From assembly GCA_950295325.1 (NCBI GenBank), contig OX485805.1:14991501-15055500 (forward strand): 64,000 bases of DNA, in the 5' to 3' direction. Made by a program: the position numbers and the translations under genes. The first letter of the stretch is position 1, and the number at the start of each line of letters is the position of its first letter. The notes beneath the pieces were generated by a model, which saw only the letters and a program-made list of their open reading frames with translations, was not told where the DNA came from and searched no databases. Below are positions 22,501 to 31,840 of the stretch, piece after piece. The stretch comes from Polytrichum commune. Its lineage: Eukaryota > Streptophyta > Polytrichopsida > Polytrichales > Polytrichaceae.

Positions 22501-22995
22501 ATACACCCTAAACTCCATGATATCAACCTCCATAACTTCACTCACTCTCTAATATCCCGAAACTTTGGGGAACGGATGTTCATAGTTCAAATCTCACTCC
22601 TTATTGTCACATTTCTCTCCCTTATATCACGAAATTTGTCATTAATGCATGCAAACCACCAAAGAAATCAACCCACACCCTCCCATTGCACGATGTGTCA
22701 ATACGTGGAGTGTCACCTTCTTATTCATATTCTTCTTCTTCTTCTTCTTATGCCACTTGTTGACTGTTGGTGCATGCATCTGTCACATCACTCGGAAAGG
22801 CCAAATGGAGTGGACCACACCACACCACACCACACCACACCACACCATTAAAATGTTGCACTTTGTGTTATTCGATAGTGTCACATGCTACACTAATTCT
22901 ACAGTACCACGCATCCACGTTAACACTACAAAACTCCGTAATATCACGTGCACTTTGGTTGCCACAGGTGTGATACTACGGAGTTTAGAGTGTAT
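22501..22995. mobile_element. ~495-bp TIR element (ATACACYCTAAACTCC ends)
   Basis: The left end ATACACCCTAAACTCCATGA matches the right end read in reverse, ATACACTCTAAACTCCGTAG. The interior repeats the CTCCGTAATATCAC word and includes the (ACCAC)n tract. No transposase; the target duplication is not resolved. Confidence 0.6.
22815..22847. repeat. (ACCAC)n pentanucleotide repeat
   Basis: About six perfect ACCAC units inside the TIR element. Confidence 0.95.
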
Positions 22996-23178
22996 TTCTA
23001 TGGAAGATAGATTCATCCTACCGTTATTCAATATCACCCCAGAATTGGAACTTTGTGTGCTTTGTGAGGCAGGCTGCTTGAGCGGCCAGGTGATAGGAGA
23101 GAATAACCATAGAGCGGGTCCACACGGCTTGCCCAAGGCCATGTGTCCCAAGAAAAAGGCAAAATTCAAGGGACTCAA

Positions 23179-23395
23179 CAATGAACTGATTGGGTTTGAG
23201 GAGTAACTGGTTGAGGTTCAAGACTTCGGGGTTCTTATTGAACATCTTAGATGGAATTTCGAAAACATATCTCAAATCAATAAAGAAAAAACCGAAAACA
23301 TGTCCACATGTAAGTGGTTGAACTCGGAAACACTAGGATCTTGACCAATTAATATGCTCAAAAATTTGTGCAGGCACTAGGACTTAAGCTCGTAC
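23179..23395 (+). mobile_element. R1 (ACCGGTT) family copy
   Basis: Full-length but diverged: AACTGATTGGGTTTGAGGAG, TGGTTGAGGTTCAAGACTTC, ACATGTAAGTGGTTGAACT and AAACACTAGGATCTTGACCA in consensus order. Confidence 0.7.
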
Positions 23396-25230
23396 AATCT
23401 AAGTATGTGTCCCCAAAGTTTTTATTTTTTTGTTGTGTTTTGTTTAAAAGGCTATCATTTGAATGCGGGAGAATCGAGGATTGAAAGTTGGAACTGACAA
23501 CACCTTTCAAATCTATATTACTACGGGTTCAACAGGGTAGAAAGTACTTTGGCCCAATGTATTTTGTGTGTGAGTTGAAAATTAGGGTGGCTTCTAGATT
23601 AGTGAATAGTACATATAAACACATAAAATGATAGAATTCTAACAAGATGTTGATAGTTTGGCATAATATTCATAGTGCGTTGGTATTATGTTTTCATCTC
23701 ATAGTGTTTCATGTCTAATGGAAAATCCTTGATTCTATATGAATTCTTAGTTTTGAAAATATAATATTGTGGCTCAAAAATGGCCGCATGGGTAAAAGAC
23801 ATATTAGATTGACCAAAAATCATTGTGGTATGTCAAATAATAGTGGACCATGGTAGTAGGTGAAAGGTGCACTTGGATACATGCAAAGTTGGGGTACCTA
23901 AAAGGAATGTTCACCACCAAAACAGTCAATTTTTTAAGGCTTTGAAGTAGCTCATAAACATATCTTCTGGTACACATAAAGGAAATTGATAGTCCATTGT
24001 ATACCTTATATAGTGTTCTAACCAAAACTAATGGTATTTTAATGATGTTGATTTATTTTAAATGTCCTCTCTATTGCATTAAGGACTTGTCACAAAAGGC
24101 ATTTCATTGTCTTGAAGGAAAGCAAGGGAATCATGCCTTTTGTGTGAGGGCATACATCATAAGATGCAACATGCAAAAGGATCTTTATTTTGAACATATT
24201 TGATTTTTTTGAAAGAAATTCAAATAGATCAGGATGTAAGGAAGTGATGCAAACCCAACCTAATCTCAAAAGCACAAAAATATGTACAAATTATTCATCT
24301 CAAATCACCATGTGCCTCAAAAATATAATTATGAACAAATATTTTTAATTATTGACAATATTTTGAGTTGGAAGATTGCTGTAAATATTCATACTAGCTT
24401 TGTGTGTTATTCTTTTATTTTTGGGAGGCATTTTTGGATTCCTTACATCAATTGAAAAATGGTGTTCATGGATCCTGAAGGGGTACCGCAACCCCTTTAA
24501 ACTAATTTGATACCATGTAAAACATTCATTTGAACTACACTAATTATCCCAAGTAGTGCATGTTACTATTCAAATTTATGCAGTGCAATAACGTCTTACT
24601 CAAGAGTTTAATTCTTACCAACAAAAATTCAGTAAGTTGTTTGGACATAAATAACTTTTCTTAGTAAAATTTTATATTCTCAATAAATAATTATAGCATT
24701 GCATAACTCCGAACAGCAACACACACTAATCGGGATAATCAATGTAGTGCTCCATAGCACTTGGTTCATAGAATATGAGAGAGATGGATCTCTCATCAAA
24801 ACAAAGCACATAAACACAAGCTCCTAACCTGAAGCAATTCCTGAGAATAAATAACCAAGAGAGAAAGATGAGAGGCAAGTGGAGGCTAGGGGTTACAGTC
24901 TTCTTTGTACATGGTTGAAACCCTAAGGGCTCAGGAAAGTATATAAGTTTATTAATTCTCAACAAATATACTTATTCGGAATTTCAATCATGCTGAAATT
25001 CGCTTCCCAGAGGAAGGTTGACTTCAGTGCCCATTCTGCTTCAGTGAAGTGTCCTGCAACATGAAGCCTGTCTTAGATGTCCCCAAATCCTCAGGCTCCC
25101 AAAATATATATATATGACTCATGTGTACGCAAAATGTCAAACCTCCAAATGTGGGTAGGATTTGTTCAGCATCATTGTTGCGTGGCACAATTCTTAGTAC
25201 CGATGATTCTCATTTTGGGTGTTTAGGGTG
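23396..25230. other. Intergenic, no gene
   Basis: AT-rich, without supported genes or transposon boundaries; contains a short (TA)n near 25110. Confidence 0.5.
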
Positions 25231-25337
25231 AGTTTTCATGTCGGCCGCTTGTCCATCATAGTCTAGTGTCAATAAGGACAAACTTATCTAAATGTAGAGG
25301 GAATCTAGTGGGGTGGGGTTCATATGGCGGCTATGAT

Positions 25338-25555
25338 CGGGGAGAACCAACAGTTAGTTACAGATGAACCGGTTGAGTTTGAGAAATAACCAGTTGAAGT
25401 TCAAGACTTCAGGGTAATTACCGATCATTTTAGAGGAATTTATAGAATATACCCCAATTTAATAAAGGAACACCGAAGGGTATCAACATGTAACCGGTTG
25501 GACTTGCAAACACTCGAATCTCAACCAATTTCGCCCAAAAATCTGAGTCCCCGAT
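25338..25555 (+). mobile_element. R1 (ACCGGTT) family copy
   Basis: One of the cleanest copies: GGAGAACCAACAGTTAGTTA, GATGAACCGGTTGAGTTTGA, ACATGTAACCGGTTGGACTT, TCAACCAATTTCGCCCAAAA. It lies near half-copies of the 5038-type foldback repeat. Confidence 0.75.
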
Positions 25556-25699
25556 CATTGTATGGCGGACGTTACCCCCCCCATGAACTTTTAGGGGGTG
25601 TCAAACATTTCAATCACTTTAGGGAGCGCTAGACCACCAGAAAGTGATTGAATGTTGGCTTGTTCTAACTACATGCGAACACCTCCCCACTATTATCTA

Positions 25700-26106
25700 G
25701 AATCTAGTGGACGAGCGGCCTGCATGCTCTCTCTCCCTCTTTCTCACATCGCTCGCTCGCTCTCCCTCTCTCTCTTCGGCCTCTGTCGTAGCTCAATTGC
25801 CCTTCTCGCAGCTCTCTCAGCTTTGAGTAGTTTCTGTCTGTGCATGTCTCTCAACTCTCTCGATGTCCCTTTCGTTGCTAATCTATTCTGTCCTATCTCT
25901 TCCTCCGACAGACCTCTCTTCCTAGGTCCTTCTCGATCCAACATTTCTCTATCTATTCCCAGGCTCCCTCTCTTAAATTCTCTCGCTGTTATCCATCCAT
26001 CGTCAAGGAAAACCTCCTCGATCAGCACTCTATAAGCAGCTTTTGCGGCGGCTCACAACCTGCCATGTCGAGCACCGAAACGTGAACGGGGGCCAAGTAA
26101 TGGGAG
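25700..26106 (+). promoter_or_regulatory. CT-rich leader-like block into which the copia element inserted
   Basis: About 300 bp of strongly CT-rich sequence (CTCTCTCCCTCTTTCTC and similar) ends with CAACCTGCCATGTCGAGC, where an ATG opens only six codons. The texture matches the leaders of the Gly-rich and WRC genes here. The retrotransposon lies about 25 bp beyond the mini-ORF stop. I infer a host gene leader cut off from its body, which could resume after 31840; no such coding body was recognised. Confidence 0.35.
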
Positions 26107-26300
26107 TGTTAGAACGTATGCACACACAGCCACCTGTTAACTGTACAATTAGGGTTAGTTGTGATTAAGACTAATTAGGTTTAGGATTATTGCTCAGACT
26201 TAGAACTTCCTGTATATATTCCCGGTGAGCCCATTGCTCACCCCGAACTGTAAGTTCCTAGACAGTGATGTCTGTCTACACGTTTCTACACGTTCTTACA
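26107..26300 (+). repeat. 5' LTR
   Basis: 194 bp, starting TGTTAG and ending TTACA. A TATA-like TATATA near 26213-26218 is the likely promoter core. Matches 31642-31835 base for base as far as I can read. Confidence 0.96.
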
Positions 26301-26312
26301 TGGTATCAGAGC
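26301..26312 (+). promoter_or_regulatory. Primer-binding site, initiator tRNA-Met
   Basis: TGGTATCAGAGC follows the 5' LTR directly. This is the standard complement of the 3' end of plant initiator Met tRNA used by most copia elements to prime minus-strand synthesis. Confidence 0.95.
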
Positions 26313-26414
26313 AGGCTTAGGACTTCTCTACGATTAGGGCTCCTTAGAATTAGCCGACCTCTCTGCGGGTTAGGGTTCTCTAAGAACTAGCCGTTTCTTT
26401 TCGAAAGCTTCCAA

Positions 26415-29400
26415 ATGTCTACAGTAGAAAGGGATACCGAGAGTACTTTCCAGTCTCGTAGCATTAGACATATTACCATGGGAGGAGACTACATTCTGCC
26501 GGAGGTGTATCATCTTGAGGGAGGAACTAACTATGGAGTTTGGGCATACAGAATGAAGAACCTCCTTCAGAAGGATGGACGCTTCTTCTACTGCCTCACA
26601 CCTCCGAGCACTATCATGGGAGAAGAGGAGAGGATGGCACGCTTGCTCGTCATGAGCATCATCAATAGTAACGCGAAGAATAGCGCATTGAAGCTTCTTC
26701 GTCGTTATCATGATCCACATGAATGTTGGGTTGGTCTTAAGACCAGATACGAGTCCGATAGCGGCCCTCGCCGAGTCATGTTGATAGAGAAGTTCTTCTC
26801 ATTGAGAAAAACGGAAGCTATCTCGATGGATGCTCACCTCACTGAGATCAAGGAGGTGGCAAATCTTTTGGAAGAAGTCGAGGTGATTATTCCTGAAGAC
26901 ATTACAGTGTACTACACACTCAAGAACTTGCCGAAGGAGTACGACATTTTTAAGCGGATGCAGATTGCTGCATCGTCTCTACCCACCTACGAACAGTTGG
27001 AGGCGAAGCTCATCTCCGAAGAGACTTCGATCAAGCTCGAGAAGCAACAGCAAGACGAAGGGGAGGTTTTGTTCTCTCAACAGGATCGCTTTAAGCGATC
27101 TCACCCCTCGCACAGAGGCACTTCTTTCCCGACCACGGTGAACTCCAGGCGATTCGGGAGCTTCGAGAACACCAGGCGCCCAGGAGACTTCGGACGATCT
27201 TCGAACTCCAGGTCCAATTATCAGACGGATTCGGGAGGCTTCAACTCCTCTCGGCATCATCCCGGAAGTTCCCTCACAAGATCTAGCGAGTCATCACCAA
27301 GGACGAACTCGCCGACACACTACCAGCCTCGCTACCGCACCAAAGGTCCAGAGAAACCCAAAGGAGACAAATATCATTTTTGCGGTTTAGATGGACATTT
27401 TGAAAGAGAGTGCGACATTAGGTCAATGTTAGACCGAATGAAAGATTTTGAGCACCGCTTGCTCCAGCAGCGGGGACGAAGTGCTCAAGTCCACAACCTT
27501 GAGGAGACAGATCCATTTATCCAAGACCAGGAGCCTCACGATCTCGAGTCAGCAGATCAAGTCATCGATGCGTGCCTCGTAGAGCTCAATCTCCTTGAGA
27601 CTCCTCACCACACTGCATCCTGGTACTTAGATTCCGGAGCAACCCACCATGTTTCGGGGGACTCCTCAGTTTTCACTTCTATTTCTCCAACTAGTAGAAC
27701 TCAGATTAGATCTGCTGGTGGCCAGAGCCACAATGTAAATGGGGTCGGAAACACCGACATCCAAATTTCTTCGGGAGAAATAAAGACCATCTCATCTGTT
27801 CTTTACTCCCCTGGGATCACGAAAAATTTGCTGAGTGTGGGATCCTTAACGGACCAGAACAAAACCCTTGTTTTTAAAACTACCGGTTGTTTCATTATCG
27901 ATGACACTACCTATCAGGTTGAAGCTTTCGCACCTAGAGAAGGGAGCAAGGGTCTCTACAGACTCTTCGGTGCTTGTCAAAATCAACCTGAAGTCCATCT
28001 CGCTCAATCACACTCGCAGACTACTCTCTGGCACAAACGCCTTGGTCACTTCCACTCGCGAGGATTGCAGCGGATGATCACTTCCAGTGCAGTGCGCGGT
28101 CTGCCGCAACTCCGTTTCTCAAAGCACACCTGCGACGCTTGTCTACTAGGAAAGCATACTCGCACAAAGCTTCAGAAGCAGACATCGCACCAGACTTCTC
28201 GCATTCTGGAGCTAGTCCATTCGGACGTGTGCGGGCCGTTTCGAACAACCTCTCTCGGTGGAGCCCGTTACTTTGTAAGTTTTATTGACGACTTCTCACG
28301 ACACACTTGGCTCTATTTCATCTCTCAAAAGAGTCAGGTTCTCTCTAAGTTTAAAAACTTTGTGACCCTCATGAAGACCTCTACTGGCAAATCTATTCAA
28401 GCCCTTCGCACTGATAATAGTGGCGAATTCACCTCGCACGACTTCCTCGAATTCTGCTCCTCGGAGGGTATTTCCAGGGAGCCTACTCCACCGTACACAC
28501 CGCAAAGGAACGGCGTTGCAGAACGCCGAAACCAGTCTCTATTGGACATTACACGTTGTCTGCTCCTCGATCAATCCTTACCTGGCCACTTATGGGGAGA
28601 AGCTGTCAAGGCAGCCGCTGATATACTCAATCTTCGCTCTACGAAACGTCATCCGAATAAAACGCCCCATGAGTTGTTTTATGGTACGAAACCTTCTATT
28701 GCTCACCTCCGCATCTTTGGTTCACCAGTTTTTGTTCATGTTCCAAAGACCTTGAGGTCTAAACTTGAGCCTCGATCCGAGAAATGTATCCTCCTCAGTT
28801 TTGATTCAAACGCCAAGGCATACAGGTGCTACAGACCAACCACTAAACGCGTTTTTGTATCCCGAGACCTCTTCATCGATGAGGCACCCCTGCTTACTCC
28901 AAGAGTCTCCTCCACCTCTCAGGATCACTCCACTCCACTCTCGGAAGACACTGCGATTCTCCCCACTTCGGCACCGACCCGCACAGAAGAGCTTCGAACT
29001 CTTCTCGATGCCTCGACTTCATCACCAACAAACGCTCCGGCACCAATGTCCACCGAACCGCAATCTTCCCCCACCCAACCACTCAGGGAGGATCATTCCT
29101 CCTTGCTGGAATCGCCTCCCTCACCACAGGGCGATTTTTCCCCACCCCCCGAGCGTCCCTCCTCACCGACGCTCTCTCCGCTCCCTGCCTCGGACCTCCC
29201 ACGACGCTCCGACCGAATCCGTAAATTTCCCAGACATCTCCACGAATTCGTCGCCCAGGTTCATCTTGAACCCTCTGACGACATCTCAGAAGCCTCCACC
29301 GAGCACCTTATCTTCAAGCAGGCACACCTCAATCCCCATTGGCGGAAGGCGATGGAAGCTGAGATTGCATCCATATACCGTAACAATACATGGTCTCTAG

Positions 29401-30833
29401 TTCCTTTACCCCCTACCAAGAAGGCTATTACCTCACGCTGGGTTTATAAAACCAAGCCAGGAGACACTCCGACCGCTCTGCGCTACAAAGCTCGCCTTGT
29501 CGCCAGAGGGTTTGAACAACAAGATGGCGAAGATTTTCTTGAAACCTTCGCTCCAGTTGTGCGATGGGAAACCATTCGCACTTTAATTGCTCTTGCTGTT
29601 CATCTTAACTGGCCTATTCATCAGTTAGATGTTTTAACTGCCTTCCTCAATGGTATTCTCAAAGAGGATGTCTATATGCTCCAGCCTCAGGGTTTTATTC
29701 GACCCGGCACTGAACATCTGGTGTGCAAGCTGCACAAGTCTCTCTATGGTCTTAAACAGAGCCCTCGCGCTTGGTACGCTAGGCTACATGCAGCCCTTCT
29801 CGCATGGCACCTTACCCAATCTGACGCCGACCCCAATTTATACTTTGCTCACATTGGTGCTCACACCATAGCTCTCCTCGTATACGTCGACGACATTCTT
29901 ATTACAGGGAGCTGCCTCACACTTATCAACCAGCTCAAAGGTCACCTTCACGCAAACTTTCAGACAAAAGACCTCGGCCCCCTTCAGCGCTATCTAGGAG
30001 TGCAATTTGAGCGCAATTCTTCTGCCCTTCGAATGCATCAGACCGACTATGCCATTAGCATTCTTCAACAATTCGGCATGCATGACTGCGCTCCTTCTTC
30101 CACTCCCCTCCCTGAAGGTACGATTCTGTCAAAGAATTCAGCTACACCACCTGTCGATGCAACTCTCTACATGATGCTTGTGGGAAAGTTACTGTTCTTA
30201 ACTAAAACACGTCCTGACATTGCTCACGCTGTCAGTGTAGTCAGTCGTTACATGCAAAGCCCCCAGGAAGCCCACCTCCAAGCCGCTAAGCACATTCTTC
30301 GCTATATCCGTCGCTTTCCAGACTTAGGCTTGTTTTTCAAACAAGGGGAGGAGAATCGTCTGCACGGATATACCGATGCTGATTATGGACAAGACCTAGA
30401 CGACAGGATTTCCGTAAGTGCATACATTTTCTTCTTAGGCAATTCTCCTATTTCTTGGAACTCCAAGAAACAATCCAGTACCTCTAGGTCCTCTTGTGAG
30501 TCAGAATATAGAGCTCTTGCCCAATGTTCCTGCGAAGCTGTTTGGATTAGGAGACTCCTAAAAGAACTCAGATTCCTGGATGACAAACTTACCAATCTCT
30601 ACTGTGATAATCAGAGTAGTATCAAACTTAGCTATAACCCTGTTTTTCACGAAAGATCCAAGCATTTTGAAATAGACTACCATTTTACACGGCAGAAAGT
30701 TGAAAACAACACCATCTCAGTTGTTTTTATTTCCTCACAGGATCAACCTGCTGATATTTTGACAAAATCCCTTGGTAGGGTCAAATTCGAGAATTGCAAG
30801 AGTAAACTATATCTCCACAGTCAACTTCTCTAA
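26415..30833 (+). CDS. Ty1/copia gag-pol polyprotein
   Basis: Single 1472-codon frame. Gag (about 1-330) includes a UBN2-type core (ECWVGLKTRYES near 103-114) and a zinc knuckle at 320-333 that keeps Cys323, His328 and Cys333 but has Tyr320 where the first Cys belongs. Protease has LDSGATHH (405-412; catalytic Asp406). The pre-integrase HHCC finger is at about 540-576 and the integrase core has Asp604 (HSDVCGPF), Asp667 (RTDNSGEF) and Glu703 (NGVAERRNQ). Reverse transcriptase has YVDD at 1157-1160; RNase H has YTDADYG (Asp1321) and CESEYRALA. The length fits intact copia polyproteins and no frame break is visible, so it may be active. The stop TAA overlaps the antisense ORF stop. Confidence 0.97.
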   Translation: MSTVERDTESTFQSRSIRHITMGGDYILPEVYHLEGGTNYGVWAYRMKNLLQKDGRFFYCLTPPSTIMGEEERMARLLVMSIINSNAKNSALKLLRRYHDPHECWVGLKTRYESDSGPRRVMLIEKFFSLRKTEAISMDAHLTEIKEVANLLEEVEVIIPEDITVYYTLKNLPKEYDIFKRMQIAASSLPTYEQLEAKLISEETSIKLEKQQQDEGEVLFSQQDRFKRSHPSHRGTSFPTTVNSRRFGSFENTRRPGDFGRSSNSRSNYQTDSGGFNSSRHHPGSSLTRSSESSPRTNSPTHYQPRYRTKGPEKPKGDKYHFCGLDGHFERECDIRSMLDRMKDFEHRLLQQRGRSAQVHNLEETDPFIQDQEPHDLESADQVIDACLVELNLLETPHHTASWYLDSGATHHVSGDSSVFTSISPTSRTQIRSAGGQSHNVNGVGNTDIQISSGEIKTISSVLYSPGITKNLLSVGSLTDQNKTLVFKTTGCFIIDDTTYQVEAFAPREGSKGLYRLFGACQNQPEVHLAQSHSQTTLWHKRLGHFHSRGLQRMITSSAVRGLPQLRFSKHTCDACLLGKHTRTKLQKQTSHQTSRILELVHSDVCGPFRTTSLGGARYFVSFIDDFSRHTWLYFISQKSQVLSKFKNFVTLMKTSTGKSIQALRTDNSGEFTSHDFLEFCSSEGISREPTPPYTPQRNGVAERRNQSLLDITRCLLLDQSLPGHLWGEAVKAAADILNLRSTKRHPNKTPHELFYGTKPSIAHLRIFGSPVFVHVPKTLRSKLEPRSEKCILLSFDSNAKAYRCYRPTTKRVFVSRDLFIDEAPLLTPRVSSTSQDHSTPLSEDTAILPTSAPTRTEELRTLLDASTSSPTNAPAPMSTEPQSSPTQPLREDHSSLLESPPSPQGDFSPPPERPSSPTLSPLPASDLPRRSDRIRKFPRHLHEFVAQVHLEPSDDISEASTEHLIFKQAHLNPHWRKAMEAEIASIYRNNTWSLVPLPPTKKAITSRWVYKTKPGDTPTALRYKARLVARGFEQQDGEDFLETFAPVVRWETIRTLIALAVHLNWPIHQLDVLTAFLNGILKEDVYMLQPQGFIRPGTEHLVCKLHKSLYGLKQSPRAWYARLHAALLAWHLTQSDADPNLYFAHIGAHTIALLVYVDDILITGSCLTLINQLKGHLHANFQTKDLGPLQRYLGVQFERNSSALRMHQTDYAISILQQFGMHDCAPSSTPLPEGTILSKNSATPPVDATLYMMLVGKLLFLTKTRPDIAHAVSVVSRYMQSPQEAHLQAAKHILRYIRRFPDLGLFFKQGEENRLHGYTDADYGQDLDDRISVSAYIFFLGNSPISWNSKKQSSTSRSSCESEYRALAQCSCEAVWIRRLLKELRFLDDKLTNLYCDNQSSIKLSYNPVFHERSKHFEIDYHFTRQKVENNTISVVFISSQDQPADILTKSLGRVKFENCKSKLYLHSQLL

Positions 30834-31579
30834 ATCCTCCTGAAATGGCGAGGGTACCATACTCTCATCGAGCTATCTGAAGACGAAACTGAATTCTCTT
30901 CAAATCGCTCATCTTCGGTTTCCTCACTTCCCTCTCGGAAATTCTCTCCCAGATAGACCCATCCTGCCTTCCTACAAATTCCACAACTACTGCTCGACAT
31001 TTCAGATTCCAATTCCTCTGAAACAGGTACCCTCGACTCACAGTTCTTCACGCCCGGAACTGAACCTGGTTCTTCTATCACCGGTCGACTCGGCTTCGAC
31101 TCAGCCGAGAATGTTTCGAGTTCTTCATCAAGGAGTATTGCAAGGAATCTCAACTCGCTTTCTACTCTCTCCCTCAAAGGCGGTCGACGTTCACCACGTT
31201 CGGAGATTAATCGGAGGAAGCCCTTGCTGTCCACGCGCACCAACTCTAAGGCACTCCACTCCAGCGTTGCGTTTACCTTTTCCCTCCACACCTTGTTCAC
31301 TCTCCTCAATCTCCACAGGAGAGAGACATTCACTCTCTTATGCAACCGCGGCCAAATCTGTGTGAGCACCAGCTCATCTGTAAGAGGGGGTAGCAGCGTC
31401 GCCAATTCTCCCTGTCTTCTCTCACTCTCCCTCTCCGGAGTCTGACCGCTCACCTCAAAGACTTGGTTCTCAACTTTCTCTATCAGCAAAGACACTCCGC
31501 GCTTAATCATCATCAAGACCGTCCACAGCAACAGAGACAACAAACGGACCCATGTGATCTTTTTCAATTTCAAGTCCAT
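30830..31579 (-). CDS. Antisense ORF inside copia element, F-box-like with N-terminal hydrophobic segment
   Basis: A 249-codon frame on the strand opposite gag-pol fills nearly all the space between the pol stop and the polypurine tract. From the ATG (31579): a hydrophobic stretch (about 8-25, WVRLLSLLLWTVLMMI) that could anchor it in a membrane or act as a signal; then an F-box-like core at about 63-113 (PPLTDELVLTQIWPRL, LLWRLRRVNKVWREKV, LEWSALELVRV); an Arg/Glu-rich helix (128-152, ERVESELRFLAILLDEELE); then a Ser/Glu-rich acidic tail with one CGIC pair (199-202). No sense frame of comparable length lies here. An F-box protein would feed targets to SCF ubiquitin ligase; this is inferred from the pattern alone. 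Its promoter would have to lie in the 62-bp gap and the 3' LTR read backwards. It could be chance antisense coding, but the length and domain-like core argue against that. Confidence 0.6.
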   Translation of the reverse strand: MDLKLKKITWVRLLSLLLWTVLMMIKRGVSLLIEKVENQVFEVSGQTPERESERRQGELATLLPPLTDELVLTQIWPRLHKRVNVSLLWRLRRVNKVWREKVNATLEWSALELVRVDSKGFLRLISERGERRPPLRERVESELRFLAILLDEELETFSAESKPSRPVIEEPGSVPGVKNCESRVPVSEELESEMSSSSCGICRKAGWVYLGENFREGSEETEDERFEENSVSSSDSSMRVWYPRHFRRI

Positions 31580-31630
31580 GTTTTGATCTCTTGCTCTCCG
31601 TATCTCAGAAAGTTATGTCGGGCTTTGTGT

Positions 31631-31641
31631 GCAAGAGGGGG
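31631..31641 (+). promoter_or_regulatory. Polypurine tract of copia element
   Basis: GCAAGAGGGGG abuts the 3' LTR and is the expected primer for plus-strand synthesis. Confidence 0.85.
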
Positions 31642-31835
31642 TGTTAGAACGTATGCACACACAGCCACCTGTTAACTGTACAATTAGGGTTAGTTGTGAT
31701 TAAGACTAATTAGGTTTAGGATTATTGCTCAGACTTAGAACTTCCTGTATATATTCCCGGTGAGCCCATTGCTCACCCCGAACTGTAAGTTCCTAGACAG
31801 TGATGTCTGTCTACACGTTTCTACACGTTCTTACA
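31642..31835 (+). repeat. 3' LTR
   Basis: 194 bp, reads the same as the 5' LTR; followed by the GGGAG target duplication. Confidence 0.96.
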
Positions 31836-31840
31836 GGGAG

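Larger units (their letters stand above)
26107..31835 (+). mobile_element. Complete Ty1/copia LTR retrotransposon, 5.73 kb, very young
   Basis: Two 194-bp LTRs (TGTTAGAACG...CGTTCTTACA) that look identical by eye bound the element, with a perfect 5-bp duplication GGGAG (26102-26106 and 31836-31840). In order it holds: 5' LTR, initiator-Met primer-binding site, a single intact 1472-codon gag-pol frame (integrase before reverse transcriptase, so copia), a 249-codon antisense frame, a purine tract, and the 3' LTR. Identical LTRs and an open frame imply a very recent insertion. It lies directly behind a CT-rich block that looks like a host leader. Confidence 0.97.

Noticed and set aside
22649-23206. 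185-codon plus-strand frame
   Set aside because: Runs across the (ACCAC)n tract, the end of a TIR element and the start of an R1 copy, so it is a chance read-through of repeats.
28765-29400. 211-codon plus-strand frame rich in Pro, Ser and His
   Set aside because: Lies wholly inside the copia pol frame in another phase; a shadow of the region between integrase and reverse transcriptase.
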